Shown here one piece after another: positions 8,878 through 18,161 of a stretch of 64,000 nucleotides of DNA. This DNA is from Archangium minus (lineage in GTDB: Bacteria; Myxococcota; Myxococcia; Myxococcales; Myxococcaceae): positions 1,798,001 through 1,862,000 of the forward strand of contig NZ_CP043494.1 of NCBI RefSeq assembly GCF_044360475.1, written 5' to 3'. The notes under the pieces are model-generated. The model was not told where the DNA came from and did no database searches. It was given only the letters and a program-made list of their open reading frames with translations. Each line of letters begins with the position of its first letter. Positions within the stretch are counted from its first letter, which is position 1. Made by a program: the position numbers and the translations under genes.

Positions 8878-9734
8878 CGCTGCGCATCCGAACCATTGCT
8901 CGGCTGACGGGCATTCGCGAGGCCACGCTGCGCGCCTGGGAGCGGCGCTATGGCTTCCCGCGCCCGCACCGCAACGAGAGCAACTACCGCGTCTACACCC
9001 GCGACGAGGTGGAGAACATCCGCCGGGTGGCGAAGCTCATCGAAGAGGGACTGGCGGTGAGCGAGGCCATCGCCCAGGTGCAATCCACGCCGGTGGGCGA
9101 GCTGCCGGTGCGCGAGCAGCTGGAGGAGCGCTTCTGGTCGGCGGTGATGGTGTTGGATGGGGACGAGGCGGACCGGGTGCTGGGTGAGGCCCAGGCCTCC
9201 ATGGAAGTAGAGCCCTACGTGGACACCCTGCTCATGCCGCTGCTCAGGGAGATGGGGCAGCGGCTGGACATCGCGCGGGAGCACCTGGCCTCGGCGCTCA
9301 TCCGCCAGAGACTGCGGGCCCTGTTGCTGGCCGGAGACTCGCGCCCGGACGGGCCTCGGGTGGTGCTGGCCTGTCCCGAGCGGGACACGCACGAGGGGGG
9401 CTTGCTGGCGCTGGGGCTGCACCTCAAGCGCAAGGGGTGGCGGGTGACGCTCTTGGGCGCGGACACTCCGGCGGAGGCGTTACACGCGGCGTGTCAGCAG
9501 GTGCGACCGGAGTTGGTGGCGCTCTCCTGCGTGCGCAAGAGAGAAGCGGAGGAACTGCGGCAGGTGTTGCAGGCCGCGGTGGAGGCGTGTGCTCCGGCGC
9601 TGGTAGTGGTAGGAGGTCCTGGCGCGCGCGAGCACCTGAAGACCCTCTTCAGCGTGGGGGCGCAGTACGCTGAAACCACGGAGGAACTCGTGGCCCTCTG
9701 GCAGCAGGCGCGAGGCGCGTTGAACCGAACTTGA
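8874..9734 (+). CDS. carA: MerR-family repressor with B12-binding domain, CarA type
   Basis: DNA-binding regulator of the light-inducible carotenoid operon. A MerR winged helix covers about residues 1-70 (ATLRAWERRYGFPRP, then NYRVYT), followed by a helical cap and a cobalamin-binding Rossmann domain whose DxHxxG motif is D171-T-H173-E-G-G176. Known Myxococcus CarA represses the operon in the dark and is antagonised by CarS. The light-sensing Trp-His pair of the CarH helical bundle is not seen here: the matching place reads Leu131-Asp132 and the segment is about five residues shorter before Glu136-His137. The ATG overlaps the acyltransferase stop. Confidence 0.88.
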   Translation: MTLRIRTIARLTGIREATLRAWERRYGFPRPHRNESNYRVYTRDEVENIRRVAKLIEEGLAVSEAIAQVQSTPVGELPVREQLEERFWSAVMVLDGDEADRVLGEAQASMEVEPYVDTLLMPLLREMGQRLDIAREHLASALIRQRLRALLLAGDSRPDGPRVVLACPERDTHEGGLLALGLHLKRKGWRVTLLGADTPAEALHAACQQVRPELVALSCVRKREAEELRQVLQAAVEACAPALVVVGGPGAREHLKTLFSVGAQYAETTEELVALWQQARGALNRT

Positions 9735-9762
9735 GGTGGGCGGGAAGGGCAGGGGAGTCGCC

Positions 9763-10671
9763 ATGGCCGAGCGCACCTACAGAATCCACGTGGCCGCTGA
9801 GCTCTCCGGGGTGAGGGTGGAGCTGATCCGCGCTTGGGAGCGGCGCTATGGGGTGCTCGCGCCGAAGCGCACGCCCTCGGGCTACCGGGTGTACACGGAC
9901 CGGGACGTGGCGTTGCTGCGCAGGCTCAAGCAGCTCACCGAGGAGGGAGTGTCCATCAGCGAGGCGGCGACGATGCTGCCGCAGCTGCTGGCGGAGCTCG
10001 ACGCGGCGCAACCGGCTCCAACCCCGGCCCCCATCCAGGAGCCGAGCCCCGCGAGTGTGGCGTCCTGGATGGAGGATGCCCTCGCGGCGGCGGAGGCGTT
10101 GGATCAACGTCGGGTGTCGGAGGTGTTGGACGAGGTGCTCGCGGCGCTGTCGCCGCTGAAAGCCTATGAGGAGGTGCTGGTGCCGCTGCAGCGCGCGGTG
10201 GGTGAGCGCTGGCACGCGGGGGCCTTCTCGGTGGGGCAGGAGCACATGGTGTCACAAGAGGTGCGCGCGCGGCTCATCAGCCTGCTGCACGCCTCGCCGG
10301 ACAAGGGGCCCCGGCGCGCGGTGTTGGCGTGCTTCCCGGACGAGCAGCACGAGATTGGCCTGTTGGGCACGGCGTTGCGGATGCGGCACGCGGGGCTCTC
10401 GGTCACGCTGCTCGGGCAGCGGACGCCGGTGGTGGAGGTGGGCCGGCTGGCGCGAGAGCTGAAGGCGGACCTCGTGGGGCTCTCGGCGGTGACGGACCAC
10501 GGGGCCAGGGACTTCGAGGAGACCCTGTCTCGCCTCCTGGAGGAGCTCCCCCGGGGGACTCCGGTCTGGGTGGGAGGCACGGCGGCGCTGCTGCATCGCG
10601 AGGTGGGCGAGCGGTTGGGCGTGCACGTCTTCGAGAGCGGAGACGACTGGGCGCGGCTGCTGGGGGGATGA
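9763..10671 (+). CDS. carH: B12-dependent photoreceptor repressor, CarH type
   Basis: Adenosylcobalamin-based light sensor and repressor. Residues 1-70 form a MerR DNA-binding domain (VELIRAWERRYGVLAP, then GYRVYT). A linker rich in Ala and Pro leads to the four-helix bundle, where Trp150-His151 and Glu160-His161 reproduce the spacing of the WH...EH motif that caps adenosylcobalamin in Thermus CarH. The B12 domain has E194-Q-H196-E-I-G199, with His196 as the expected lower ligand. I start at ATG 9763, which has an AGGGGAG ribosome site about 6 nt upstream, rather than at the in-frame GTG 9736. It is the only gene of the run not overlapping its predecessor (28-nt gap). Confidence 0.9.
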   Translation: MAERTYRIHVAAELSGVRVELIRAWERRYGVLAPKRTPSGYRVYTDRDVALLRRLKQLTEEGVSISEAATMLPQLLAELDAAQPAPTPAPIQEPSPASVASWMEDALAAAEALDQRRVSEVLDEVLAALSPLKAYEEVLVPLQRAVGERWHAGAFSVGQEHMVSQEVRARLISLLHASPDKGPRRAVLACFPDEQHEIGLLGTALRMRHAGLSVTLLGQRTPVVEVGRLARELKADLVGLSAVTDHGARDFEETLSRLLEELPRGTPVWVGGTAALLHREVGERLGVHVFESGDDWARLLGG

Positions 10672-10707
10672 GCCCAGACAGCAGGACCCTCTATACTCAG
10701 TGACGGA

Positions 10708-10720
10708 CATGCACTGCATG
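10708..10720. promoter_or_regulatory. 13-bp palindrome upstream of the amidohydrolase gene
   Basis: CATGCA-C-TGCATG is a perfect 6-1-6 inverted repeat located 11 bp before the next ATG, between carH and the amidohydrolase. It could be an operator, but it is a single occurrence in the window. Confidence 0.25.
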
Positions 10721-10731
10721 AGGAATCTGTC

Positions 10732-12099
10732 ATGAGGACCCTGCGGGCCTGGGCACTCCTGGGCGCCGGCCTTTTGTCACTCGCTGGAGTGTTGTTGCCG
10801 GGTTGTGCGCACGAGGCGCGGACCCTCGCCGGCGTCTCGGAGCAAGCGGTCGCGTTCGTGGGGGTGAACGTTGTCCCCATGGACACCGAGCGCGTCCTGA
10901 CGGACCAGACGGTCATCGTGCGCAACGGGCTCATTACCTCTCTGGGCCCGTCGGCGGAGATCACCGTTCCGAAGGATGCCGAGCGCATCGACGGCCGAGG
11001 CCGCTACCTGATGCCGGGGCTGGCGGACTTCCACGTCCACCTGCACTCGGACGAGCAGCTCCTGTCGTACGTGTTCCATGGCGTGACCACGCTCTTCGAG
11101 CTGGATGGCTCGCCCCGGCACCTCGAGCTGCGGGAGCAGCTCGCCACGAATCAGCGCTTGGGCCCCAAGCTCTACACGAGCAGCCCGTTGCTGGATGGGG
11201 GCCATCCGGGCAGCAGGGTGGTGTCGGTGACCACGCCCGAGCAGGCGCGCGTGGAGATCGTCCGGCAGAAGAACGCGCGGTACGACGCCGTGAAGGTCTA
11301 CGACAACATCTCCCCCGAGGTGTACGCCACCCTGGTGGCGATGGCGGAGCAGCAGAAGATCGCGGTGGTGGGGCACGTACCGAACAGGGTGGGGGTGGAG
11401 GCGGTGCTGCGCTCGCGCCAGGCGCTCATCTCCCACGGGGAGGAGTACTTCTTCGACGGCTCGCAGGATGAGGCGAGGATCGCCGACTTCGCGCGCGCGA
11501 CGAAAGAGGCGGGCACGTCGGTGATTCCCGATCTAGTTCACATCGAGACCTCGTTGCGGATGTTGAAGGACCTGGAGGGCGTCTTCGCGGATCCCGAGTC
11601 CCGCTACCTGTCGCCGGAGGTGCTGAGGAACTGGCGCTACTCCAACCCCACGCGGCGGGTGGACGTGGCGGCGTTCAGCGAGCGCAAGCAGGCGTCCTAC
11701 CCGTTCGTCCAGCACCTCACCCTGGCGCTGCAGAAGGAGGGCGTGCGGCTGGTGTTGGGCACGAATGCCTCGGATGCAGGGCTCTTCCCGGGCAAGTCGA
11801 CGCACCTGGAGCTGGCGGAGCTGGTGAAGGCGGGCCTGTCGCCCTACGAGGCACTGGCCGCTGGCACGCGCAACGCGGGCTCCTTCATCCGGGACCATGT
11901 GGAGCCATCGGCGCGCTTTGGCACGGTGGCGGTTGGGCAGCAGGCGGACCTGCTGCTGCTGCCGGGCAACCCGCTGGAGGACGTGGGGCAGGCGGAGCGG
12001 GCGCTCGGGGTAATGCTGCGTGGGCAGTGGCTCACGCGCGAGCAGCTGCAGAAGTTGAGGAAGAAGAGCGCCGGCTCCTTGTCCAGCCCTGACCGATGA
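10732..12099 (+). CDS. imidazolonepropionase-like amidohydrolase lipoprotein
   Basis: A 455-residue metal-dependent hydrolase of the amidohydrolase superfamily. The N-terminus is a lipoprotein signal (LSLAGVLLPGC, lipobox Cys at residue 25). The first metal motif is DFHVHLH near residue 99, with later His residues in VVGHVPN and LISHGEEY and the Asp in TNASDAG. An N-terminal composite beta-sandwich segment (VNVVPMDTERVL...QTVIVRNGLI) is typical. Proteins of this group hydrolyse cyclic amides or peptides; the substrate is unknown. The stop overlaps the next ATG (ATGA), so it may share a transcript with the toxin-like pair downstream. Confidence 0.75.
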   Translation: MRTLRAWALLGAGLLSLAGVLLPGCAHEARTLAGVSEQAVAFVGVNVVPMDTERVLTDQTVIVRNGLITSLGPSAEITVPKDAERIDGRGRYLMPGLADFHVHLHSDEQLLSYVFHGVTTLFELDGSPRHLELREQLATNQRLGPKLYTSSPLLDGGHPGSRVVSVTTPEQARVEIVRQKNARYDAVKVYDNISPEVYATLVAMAEQQKIAVVGHVPNRVGVEAVLRSRQALISHGEEYFFDGSQDEARIADFARATKEAGTSVIPDLVHIETSLRMLKDLEGVFADPESRYLSPEVLRNWRYSNPTRRVDVAAFSERKQASYPFVQHLTLALQKEGVRLVLGTNASDAGLFPGKSTHLELAELVKAGLSPYEALAAGTRNAGSFIRDHVEPSARFGTVAVGQQADLLLLPGNPLEDVGQAERALGVMLRGQWLTREQLQKLRKKSAGSLSSPDR

Positions 12100-12656
12100 G
12101 GATGCCCCTGGGAACAAGTGCCATCAGGCGGAGTGGTCCTGTCCTCCTGGTGGTGCTGCTCTTGTGTCTGGTGGCTCGGGCTGTCCCCGGGCCTCAAGAC
12201 GATTCGATTCGTGGCCGGCTCAAGGCCTGCCTGCTCCTGGGGGACATGCAGTGCGTGGTCACCCAGTACATGGCGCTCAAGGACCTCGGCAGGATGCCGG
12301 ACTGGCTGGTCGCGTTCCAGAATGCCTTCGCCGTTGCGAACCGCCGCGCCGGTGAATGCGAGAAGGTGGCCAGGGCCATCCACCTGGGGCTGGTGGAGTT
12401 CGCGCAGAAGCCGGTGTTCATCCGCTTCACCGTGGAAGGGAAGTACAGCCAGTTGGGATTCGATGTGCTCGAGAAGGGAGTATTCGTCAAGAACCTACAG
12501 ATTTCATCGAATGGCTATCATGTGGCGGTGAAGCTGGGGGACAGGGTCATCGATGCCTATACGGGGCTGGCCGGTCTTCCCTTGCATGAGTACCTGGCCA
12601 GGCTCACGACGAGGCCGGGAAGCCATGTCATTCAGCAGGTGGTCGAGGGATTATGA
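12096..12656 (+). CDS. secreted papain-fold toxin-like protein (candidate Tox-PL-2)
   Basis: A 186-residue protein with an N-terminal signal sequence (hydrophobic VLLVVLLLCLVARA, residues 16-29, with an AxA-type end). The C-terminal half resembles the papain-fold toxin 2 family: Cys88 in RAGECEKVARAIHLG, and His142 and Asp153 in GYHVAVKLGDRVIDAYTG, which would form a Cys-His-Asp triad, followed by a Gly-x-Pro-leu-x-x-Tyr tail. Such domains end polymorphic toxins in many bacteria, and in other settings are peptidases. It is unusually short, with no delivery domain. It overlaps by 4 nt both the amidohydrolase before it and the two-repeat gene after it, which is the expected place for an immunity gene. 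The toxin role is inference. Confidence 0.5.
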   Translation: MRMPLGTSAIRRSGPVLLVVLLLCLVARAVPGPQDDSIRGRLKACLLLGDMQCVVTQYMALKDLGRMPDWLVAFQNAFAVANRRAGECEKVARAIHLGLVEFAQKPVFIRFTVEGKYSQLGFDVLEKGVFVKNLQISSNGYHVAVKLGDRVIDAYTGLAGLPLHEYLARLTTRPGSHVIQQVVEGL

Positions 12657-13417
12657 GCGAAGGATACGTTCGCAAGGAGGATCCATTCCTGGCGCAGTGG
12701 CGTGGGCGACGGGTGTGGCTGCTGGATGCGTTGTTGTGGGGCCGCTATCAGGTGAAGGAGCGGCATGCGTTGTGGTTTGTCACGGGCCTCGAGACCGTGG
12801 AGTCCCTCCTCCCCTTCATTCATGGCTGGAATGCCCATACCCACTTCAATGGAGGCGACGAGCCCTCATGGCAAGAGTTCCTGGATTGGTTCCAGGTGAC
12901 ACGAGGGCAGCCATTGAAACAGGACTGGTATGTTCAGCCTTTGCGAGACTGCCAGGGCGACCACGAAAAAGCCGCACTGGTGCTCCTCGAGCTTGTCGCC
13001 GAATACGTGGAGCGGTTCGGTGTGGCTCCGAGAGGCAAGGCAGCGAGCCTGGACGAGAAGGTCGCCGCGACCTATGGACCTCTGCCGAGGGAGTGGGGAG
13101 GGCGTCAGGTGGAGTTGTTGGATGCGTTGTCATGGATCCGGCGGCGGATGCATGAAGGACAGGACCTGTCCTTCTTCACAGGGCAGGACTCTGTTGACTC
13201 TCTTTACGCCTTCACCTCGGGATGGATCCTGAACACCGTCGTCAACGCTCGTAAGGACCTGACGGTGGCTCCCTTCCAGGAGTGGCTCCGGGACGTCAAG
13301 AAGGAGTTCCCGGGCGAGGGCTGGCACGTCAAATACCTTCAGGACTGCCAGGGCGACCACCGGAAGGCCGCCCTGAAGTTCCTCGACTTCGCCGCCGAGT
13401 TCAGGGCCTCGCGCTGA
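12653..13417 (+). CDS. two-repeat cytoplasmic protein, candidate immunity partner
   Basis: A 254-residue acidic protein without signal peptide, made of two copies of one unit of about 110 residues (roughly 12-125 and 137-252). Each copy has the same landmarks in order: WRGRRVWLLDALLW or WGGRQVELLDALSW, then a FxTGxxxVxSLxxFxxGW segment, an F-x-x-W segment, and the shared ending LQDCQGDH-x-KAAL-x-FLxxxAE. I do not recognise the family. Absence of a signal, overlap with a secreted papain-like protein and the compact all-helical look fit an immunity protein; nothing in the sequence proves it. Confidence 0.5.
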   Translation: MSEGYVRKEDPFLAQWRGRRVWLLDALLWGRYQVKERHALWFVTGLETVESLLPFIHGWNAHTHFNGGDEPSWQEFLDWFQVTRGQPLKQDWYVQPLRDCQGDHEKAALVLLELVAEYVERFGVAPRGKAASLDEKVAATYGPLPREWGGRQVELLDALSWIRRRMHEGQDLSFFTGQDSVDSLYAFTSGWILNTVVNARKDLTVAPFQEWLRDVKKEFPGEGWHVKYLQDCQGDHRKAALKFLDFAAEFRASR

Positions 13418-13435
13418 GCCTCCGTCGCGGGCCCT

Positions 13436-14977
<1,542 letters not shown>

Positions 14978-15043
14978 TTCGGGGGCTCTCCTGTCCCCGG
15001 ACTCTACAGTCGCCGGACTCCGCCCGTGGAGGGGCCCCCCGGC

Positions 15044-17110
15044 TCAGCCCTCCTTCGGGGCCGAGGCCACGGCGGCGAACCGGTCCCCGTACGGAGGCAC
15101 CTCGCGGTAGTCGATACGGCAGACGAGCACTTGCGGCCGGCGCTCCTCATCCGCGCGCTGGAGCACCTGCGGCAGCAGCTCCGCGAGCTGGCCAGGCCTC
15201 GTCACCTCGTAGGCCCGGGCGCCCAGGGACTCGGAGAACTTCACCAGGTCCGGGTCTCCCAGGCTGAAGTAGGGGTCCTCGAGCGGATACTCGCCTGCCG
15301 CCTGTGCGTGCTCGCCGTGGTTCACCATCCCCAGATAGTTGTCATTGAGGACGATGTAGACGGCGCCCACCCGATAGCGCACCGCGGTGACGAGCTCCGT
15401 GCCGTTCATCAGGAACGAGCCATCTCCGGTGAGTGCGATGGCCGTGTTCTCCGGCTTGCCAATCTTCCCGCCGATGACCGCGCCCATGGACCAGCCCATG
15501 GAGGACAGGCCGCAGGGATAGAAGATGCGGGCTGGCGGGGCGATGCGCAGACAGTGCGTGGCCCAGCCGGTGCAGTTGCCCATGTCCACGTACAAATCCG
15601 TGCTGTCGTGCAGGTGGGCGTTGAGCTCCGCCATCACGTGCTGCGGCTTGAGGGGCCCGTCCTCGGGCAGGGCCGCGGTGGCCGAGCGGTGGGCGAGGCT
15701 CAGCTCGTTGAGGTGCTGCCGGCGCTCGCGCACCAGCGCCTCACTGGCGGGCGCGGCGGTATGGCCGAACTCCACCAGCCCTGCCACCACCGAGCTCACG
15801 TCCGCCACGATGGGCAGGTTCACCTGGAGGAACTGGCCGAGCACGGACGGGGTGGCGTCCACTTGGATGACAGTGCTCGCCGACTGGAAGAGCGAGGAGA
15901 AGCTCTTGCTGGCCCACTCCCCCAGGCGGCTGCCCAGCACCAGCAGGACGTCCACGCCCTCGCTCAGGTACTGCTCGGCGCGCTTGCTGCCGGCGATGCC
16001 CAGCACGCCCAGTGACAGGAAGTCTTCCTCGGAGAAGAGCCCCTTGCCGCGCAGGCTGGTGGCCACGGGGATGCAAAAGCGGCGCACGAAGGCGGAGAAC
16101 TCCGCGCCCCGGCTCTCCAGCGCCTCGCGTGCGCCCGAGCCCAGATAGATGAGGGGCCGCTTCGCCTGTCGCAGCAGCTCGAATGTCGTGTACACCTCGG
16201 AGGCGGGTGCCGCGGGCAGGCTGCTCTTCCAGGCTCCCGGCGCCGTGGGCACGCTCACCTTCGCCAGCTTCTGCCGGGCGATGTTGGTGGGCAGGCTCAC
16301 GTGCACCGCCCCGTGGGGGAGTGCGTGCGCCGTCTTCATCGCCCGCTCGAACAGGCGCGGGAAGCTCTTCGCGTCCACGACGGTGGTGCTGGAGGCCGTG
16401 CAGTGCCGGAACATCTCCGCCGTGTTGATGCCACCTTCGTCGGTGCTCTCCTGGATGGCGGCCAGCCCAAAGCGCTCGGTGGACACCTGACCACTGAGGG
16501 TCAGCAGCGGCACCTGATCCAAGTGCGCCGAGGCCACGCCCGTCATCGCGTTGGTTGCCCCGGGGCCGGCCGTCACCGCGCACACGCCCAGCTTGCCCGT
16601 GGCGCGCGCATACCCGTCCGCCATGAAGGCCGAGCCTCCCTCGTGGCTTCCAATGATGAAGCGGATGCGTGCCTGGCGGCGCAGGGCCTGTACCAGGGGG
16701 GCGATGTTCCCTCCCGGAATGCCGAACACCGCGTCCACCTGCTCCGCCTCCAAGTGCGCGAGCAGCGCCTCCGCCACCGTGAGGTTCTCAAACGTCTGGA
16801 ACGAGCGCAGCTTCGTCAGTGAGGCCGACAGCTCTTCCGATCGCGCGTGCGCGTGCGCCTCCGAATGCACCACGCCGTCCCTCGGGTGGGCGGCCACGAA
16901 CGTCTCCGGGGAGTGCCCATCCAGCAACGAAGGCGTTCCCTGGGAGAACAGAGCGGAGGTGGACTCACCGCGGATCAGAACACTCGACGCGGCCTTGGCG
17001 AGGGCGGGCTGAGACACAGGCTCCCCTTTCTTGTTGTGGGGTGTGGGGGGGACGGTCCGGGGTGCGCGCTTCCCCAGAACAGCGGGTTTGTCGACCGGGA
17101 CCGGGCTCAT
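15044..17110 (-). CDS. thiamine-diphosphate enzyme, acetolactate synthase-like, with long N-terminal extension
   Basis: A protein of about 688 residues with the three-domain acetolactate synthase fold. The catalytic Glu segment is GSHEGGSAFMADGYAR; the TPP-binding motif is GDGSFLMNGTEL with NDNYLG about 25 residues on. The first 110-120 residues (Ala, Ser and His rich) are not part of the usual fold and look disordered. No small regulatory subunit lies next to it, which argues against the main ilvB; related enzymes include acetolactate synthase, oxalyl-CoA decarboxylase-like and sulfoacetaldehyde acetyltransferase. I chose ATG 17110. GTG 17017 has GGGGAG just upstream but only about 3 nt of spacing, and a TTG at 17143 extends the frame further. 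Confidence 0.75.
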   Translation of the reverse strand: MSPVPVDKPAVLGKRAPRTVPPTPHNKKGEPVSQPALAKAASSVLIRGESTSALFSQGTPSLLDGHSPETFVAAHPRDGVVHSEAHAHARSEELSASLTKLRSFQTFENLTVAEALLAHLEAEQVDAVFGIPGGNIAPLVQALRRQARIRFIIGSHEGGSAFMADGYARATGKLGVCAVTAGPGATNAMTGVASAHLDQVPLLTLSGQVSTERFGLAAIQESTDEGGINTAEMFRHCTASSTTVVDAKSFPRLFERAMKTAHALPHGAVHVSLPTNIARQKLAKVSVPTAPGAWKSSLPAAPASEVYTTFELLRQAKRPLIYLGSGAREALESRGAEFSAFVRRFCIPVATSLRGKGLFSEEDFLSLGVLGIAGSKRAEQYLSEGVDVLLVLGSRLGEWASKSFSSLFQSASTVIQVDATPSVLGQFLQVNLPIVADVSSVVAGLVEFGHTAAPASEALVRERRQHLNELSLAHRSATAALPEDGPLKPQHVMAELNAHLHDSTDLYVDMGNCTGWATHCLRIAPPARIFYPCGLSSMGWSMGAVIGGKIGKPENTAIALTGDGSFLMNGTELVTAVRYRVGAVYIVLNDNYLGMVNHGEHAQAAGEYPLEDPYFSLGDPDLVKFSESLGARAYEVTRPGQLAELLPQVLQRADEERRPQVLVCRIDYREVPPYGDRFAAVASAPKEG

Positions 17111-17361
17111 GACTCGAGCACGGTGAGTATCGCGTGCGCGCAACGCGTTGTGTCGGGCCTATGACGGGATGGCAAACTACCCCAACTCTGCGTCCGGATG
17201 AAACAGTAAAGTTAAATTTTTTCAGGTCAGTTGAATGTGAGGGTGTGATAGGGCGCCGCACCTCATTGGGGCGAGGTCCGCTAAGCTGCGCGGTGGCACC
17301 TTCGCGGCTCCATGGGGGACGCGGGGGCTTTTCAACTCCGAACGACAACGAGGCAAGTGAG

Positions 17362-17790
17362 ATGCCTGTCCCACAGAACGTCGCCACGGATTATGGCTTC
17401 CGGGTCCACGCCCCCGGGTACATCACGCCAACGGAGGCGCGAGCCTGGTTCGAGGATCTGAAGATCCGGGTCCTCGCCCTGCAGGGCAAATCCTTCGGGA
17501 TGATGGTGGACTCTCGCTCTCAGAAGGCGAACCCGCCGGACACCCAGGAGCTCATCAAGGAGGCGATGGTGTGGCTGCGAGGTCACGGCATGGAGCGCTC
17601 CGTGGTGGTGCTCGACAGCACCGTGGCGCTCATTCAGATCCTTCGTCTGGCGAAGGCCACGGGCGTGTACGCCTACGAGCGCTATATGGATGCGCTGAAG
17701 GACCCTGAGTGGGAGGCCAAGGCGGTGGGGTGGATCAGACACGCGATCGACCCGGATCTGCCGCAGGCCGAGCAGACGCAGGCGCGCTGA
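17362..17790 (+). CDS. SpoIIAA/STAS-like protein
   Basis: A 142-residue soluble protein. The pattern of a strand ending in GMMVDSR, a helix with ELIKEAMVWLRGHGMERSVVVLDS and a second helix LIQILRLAKATG resembles the SpoIIAA-like (STAS/Sec14-type) small proteins common in proteobacteria, whose function is mostly unknown. I start at ATG 17362, preceded by GAGGCAAGTGAG, rather than at the longer in-frame start at 17134, because the extra segment is low complexity and crosses the A+T-rich promoter region. It is divergent from the TPP enzyme gene and ends 3 bp before the convergent small gene. Confidence 0.6.
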   Translation: MPVPQNVATDYGFRVHAPGYITPTEARAWFEDLKIRVLALQGKSFGMMVDSRSQKANPPDTQELIKEAMVWLRGHGMERSVVVLDSTVALIQILRLAKATGVYAYERYMDALKDPEWEAKAVGWIRHAIDPDLPQAEQTQAR

Positions 17791-17793
17791 GCC

Positions 17794-18027
17794 TCATCCC
17801 GGTACGGGCGCGGTGCGGGGAGTCCCGAGCAACTGCAGGGTCCGCACCGCGACATCGACGAGCGTCTGGGCGCACGGGTAGCAGCCACCACCGCAGCATG
17901 GAGGCCACTCGCCCTCAGGAGCCCTGAGGAGCGGGTAGACGCAGGCCCGGTAGGAGAGGGGCAACCCGAGCTCGTCGCACGCCCGTTGCAGCGCGTCCTG
18001 CACACGGGGGTCTCTCACATCGGTCAC
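17794..18027 (-). CDS. small cysteine-rich hypothetical protein
   Basis: About 77 residues from a GTG start. The sequence is compositionally coherent (VTDVRDPRVQDALQRACDEL, then LSYRACVYPLL) and has a Cys cluster C-C-G-G-G-C-Y-P-C plus two earlier Cys, suggesting metal binding or disulfides. The frame stays open upstream to 18249 but that part is low-complexity Pro/Arg/Ser and would overlap the start of the M24 peptidase gene, so I trim it. No family recognised. Confidence 0.45.
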   Translation of the reverse strand: MTDVRDPRVQDALQRACDELGLPLSYRACVYPLLRAPEGEWPPCCGGGCYPCAQTLVDVAVRTLQLLGTPRTAPVPG

Positions 18028-18161
18028 CTGAGGGGTGTAATCGCCTGCCCAAGGGCCTGCCACGAAGGCTCGGGACCTTGCCTGGCGGCGACTCGGCGGT
18101 CCCTGGAGTGGATGCCCGCTGGGATAGGCTGGGGGCTCCTCTTCGCCTGGGAGTCCCCGTG

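Noticed and set aside
17134..17361. N-terminal extension of the SpoIIAA/STAS-like gene
   Set aside because: It crosses the A+T-rich divergent promoter region, and ATG 17362 has a usable ribosome site.
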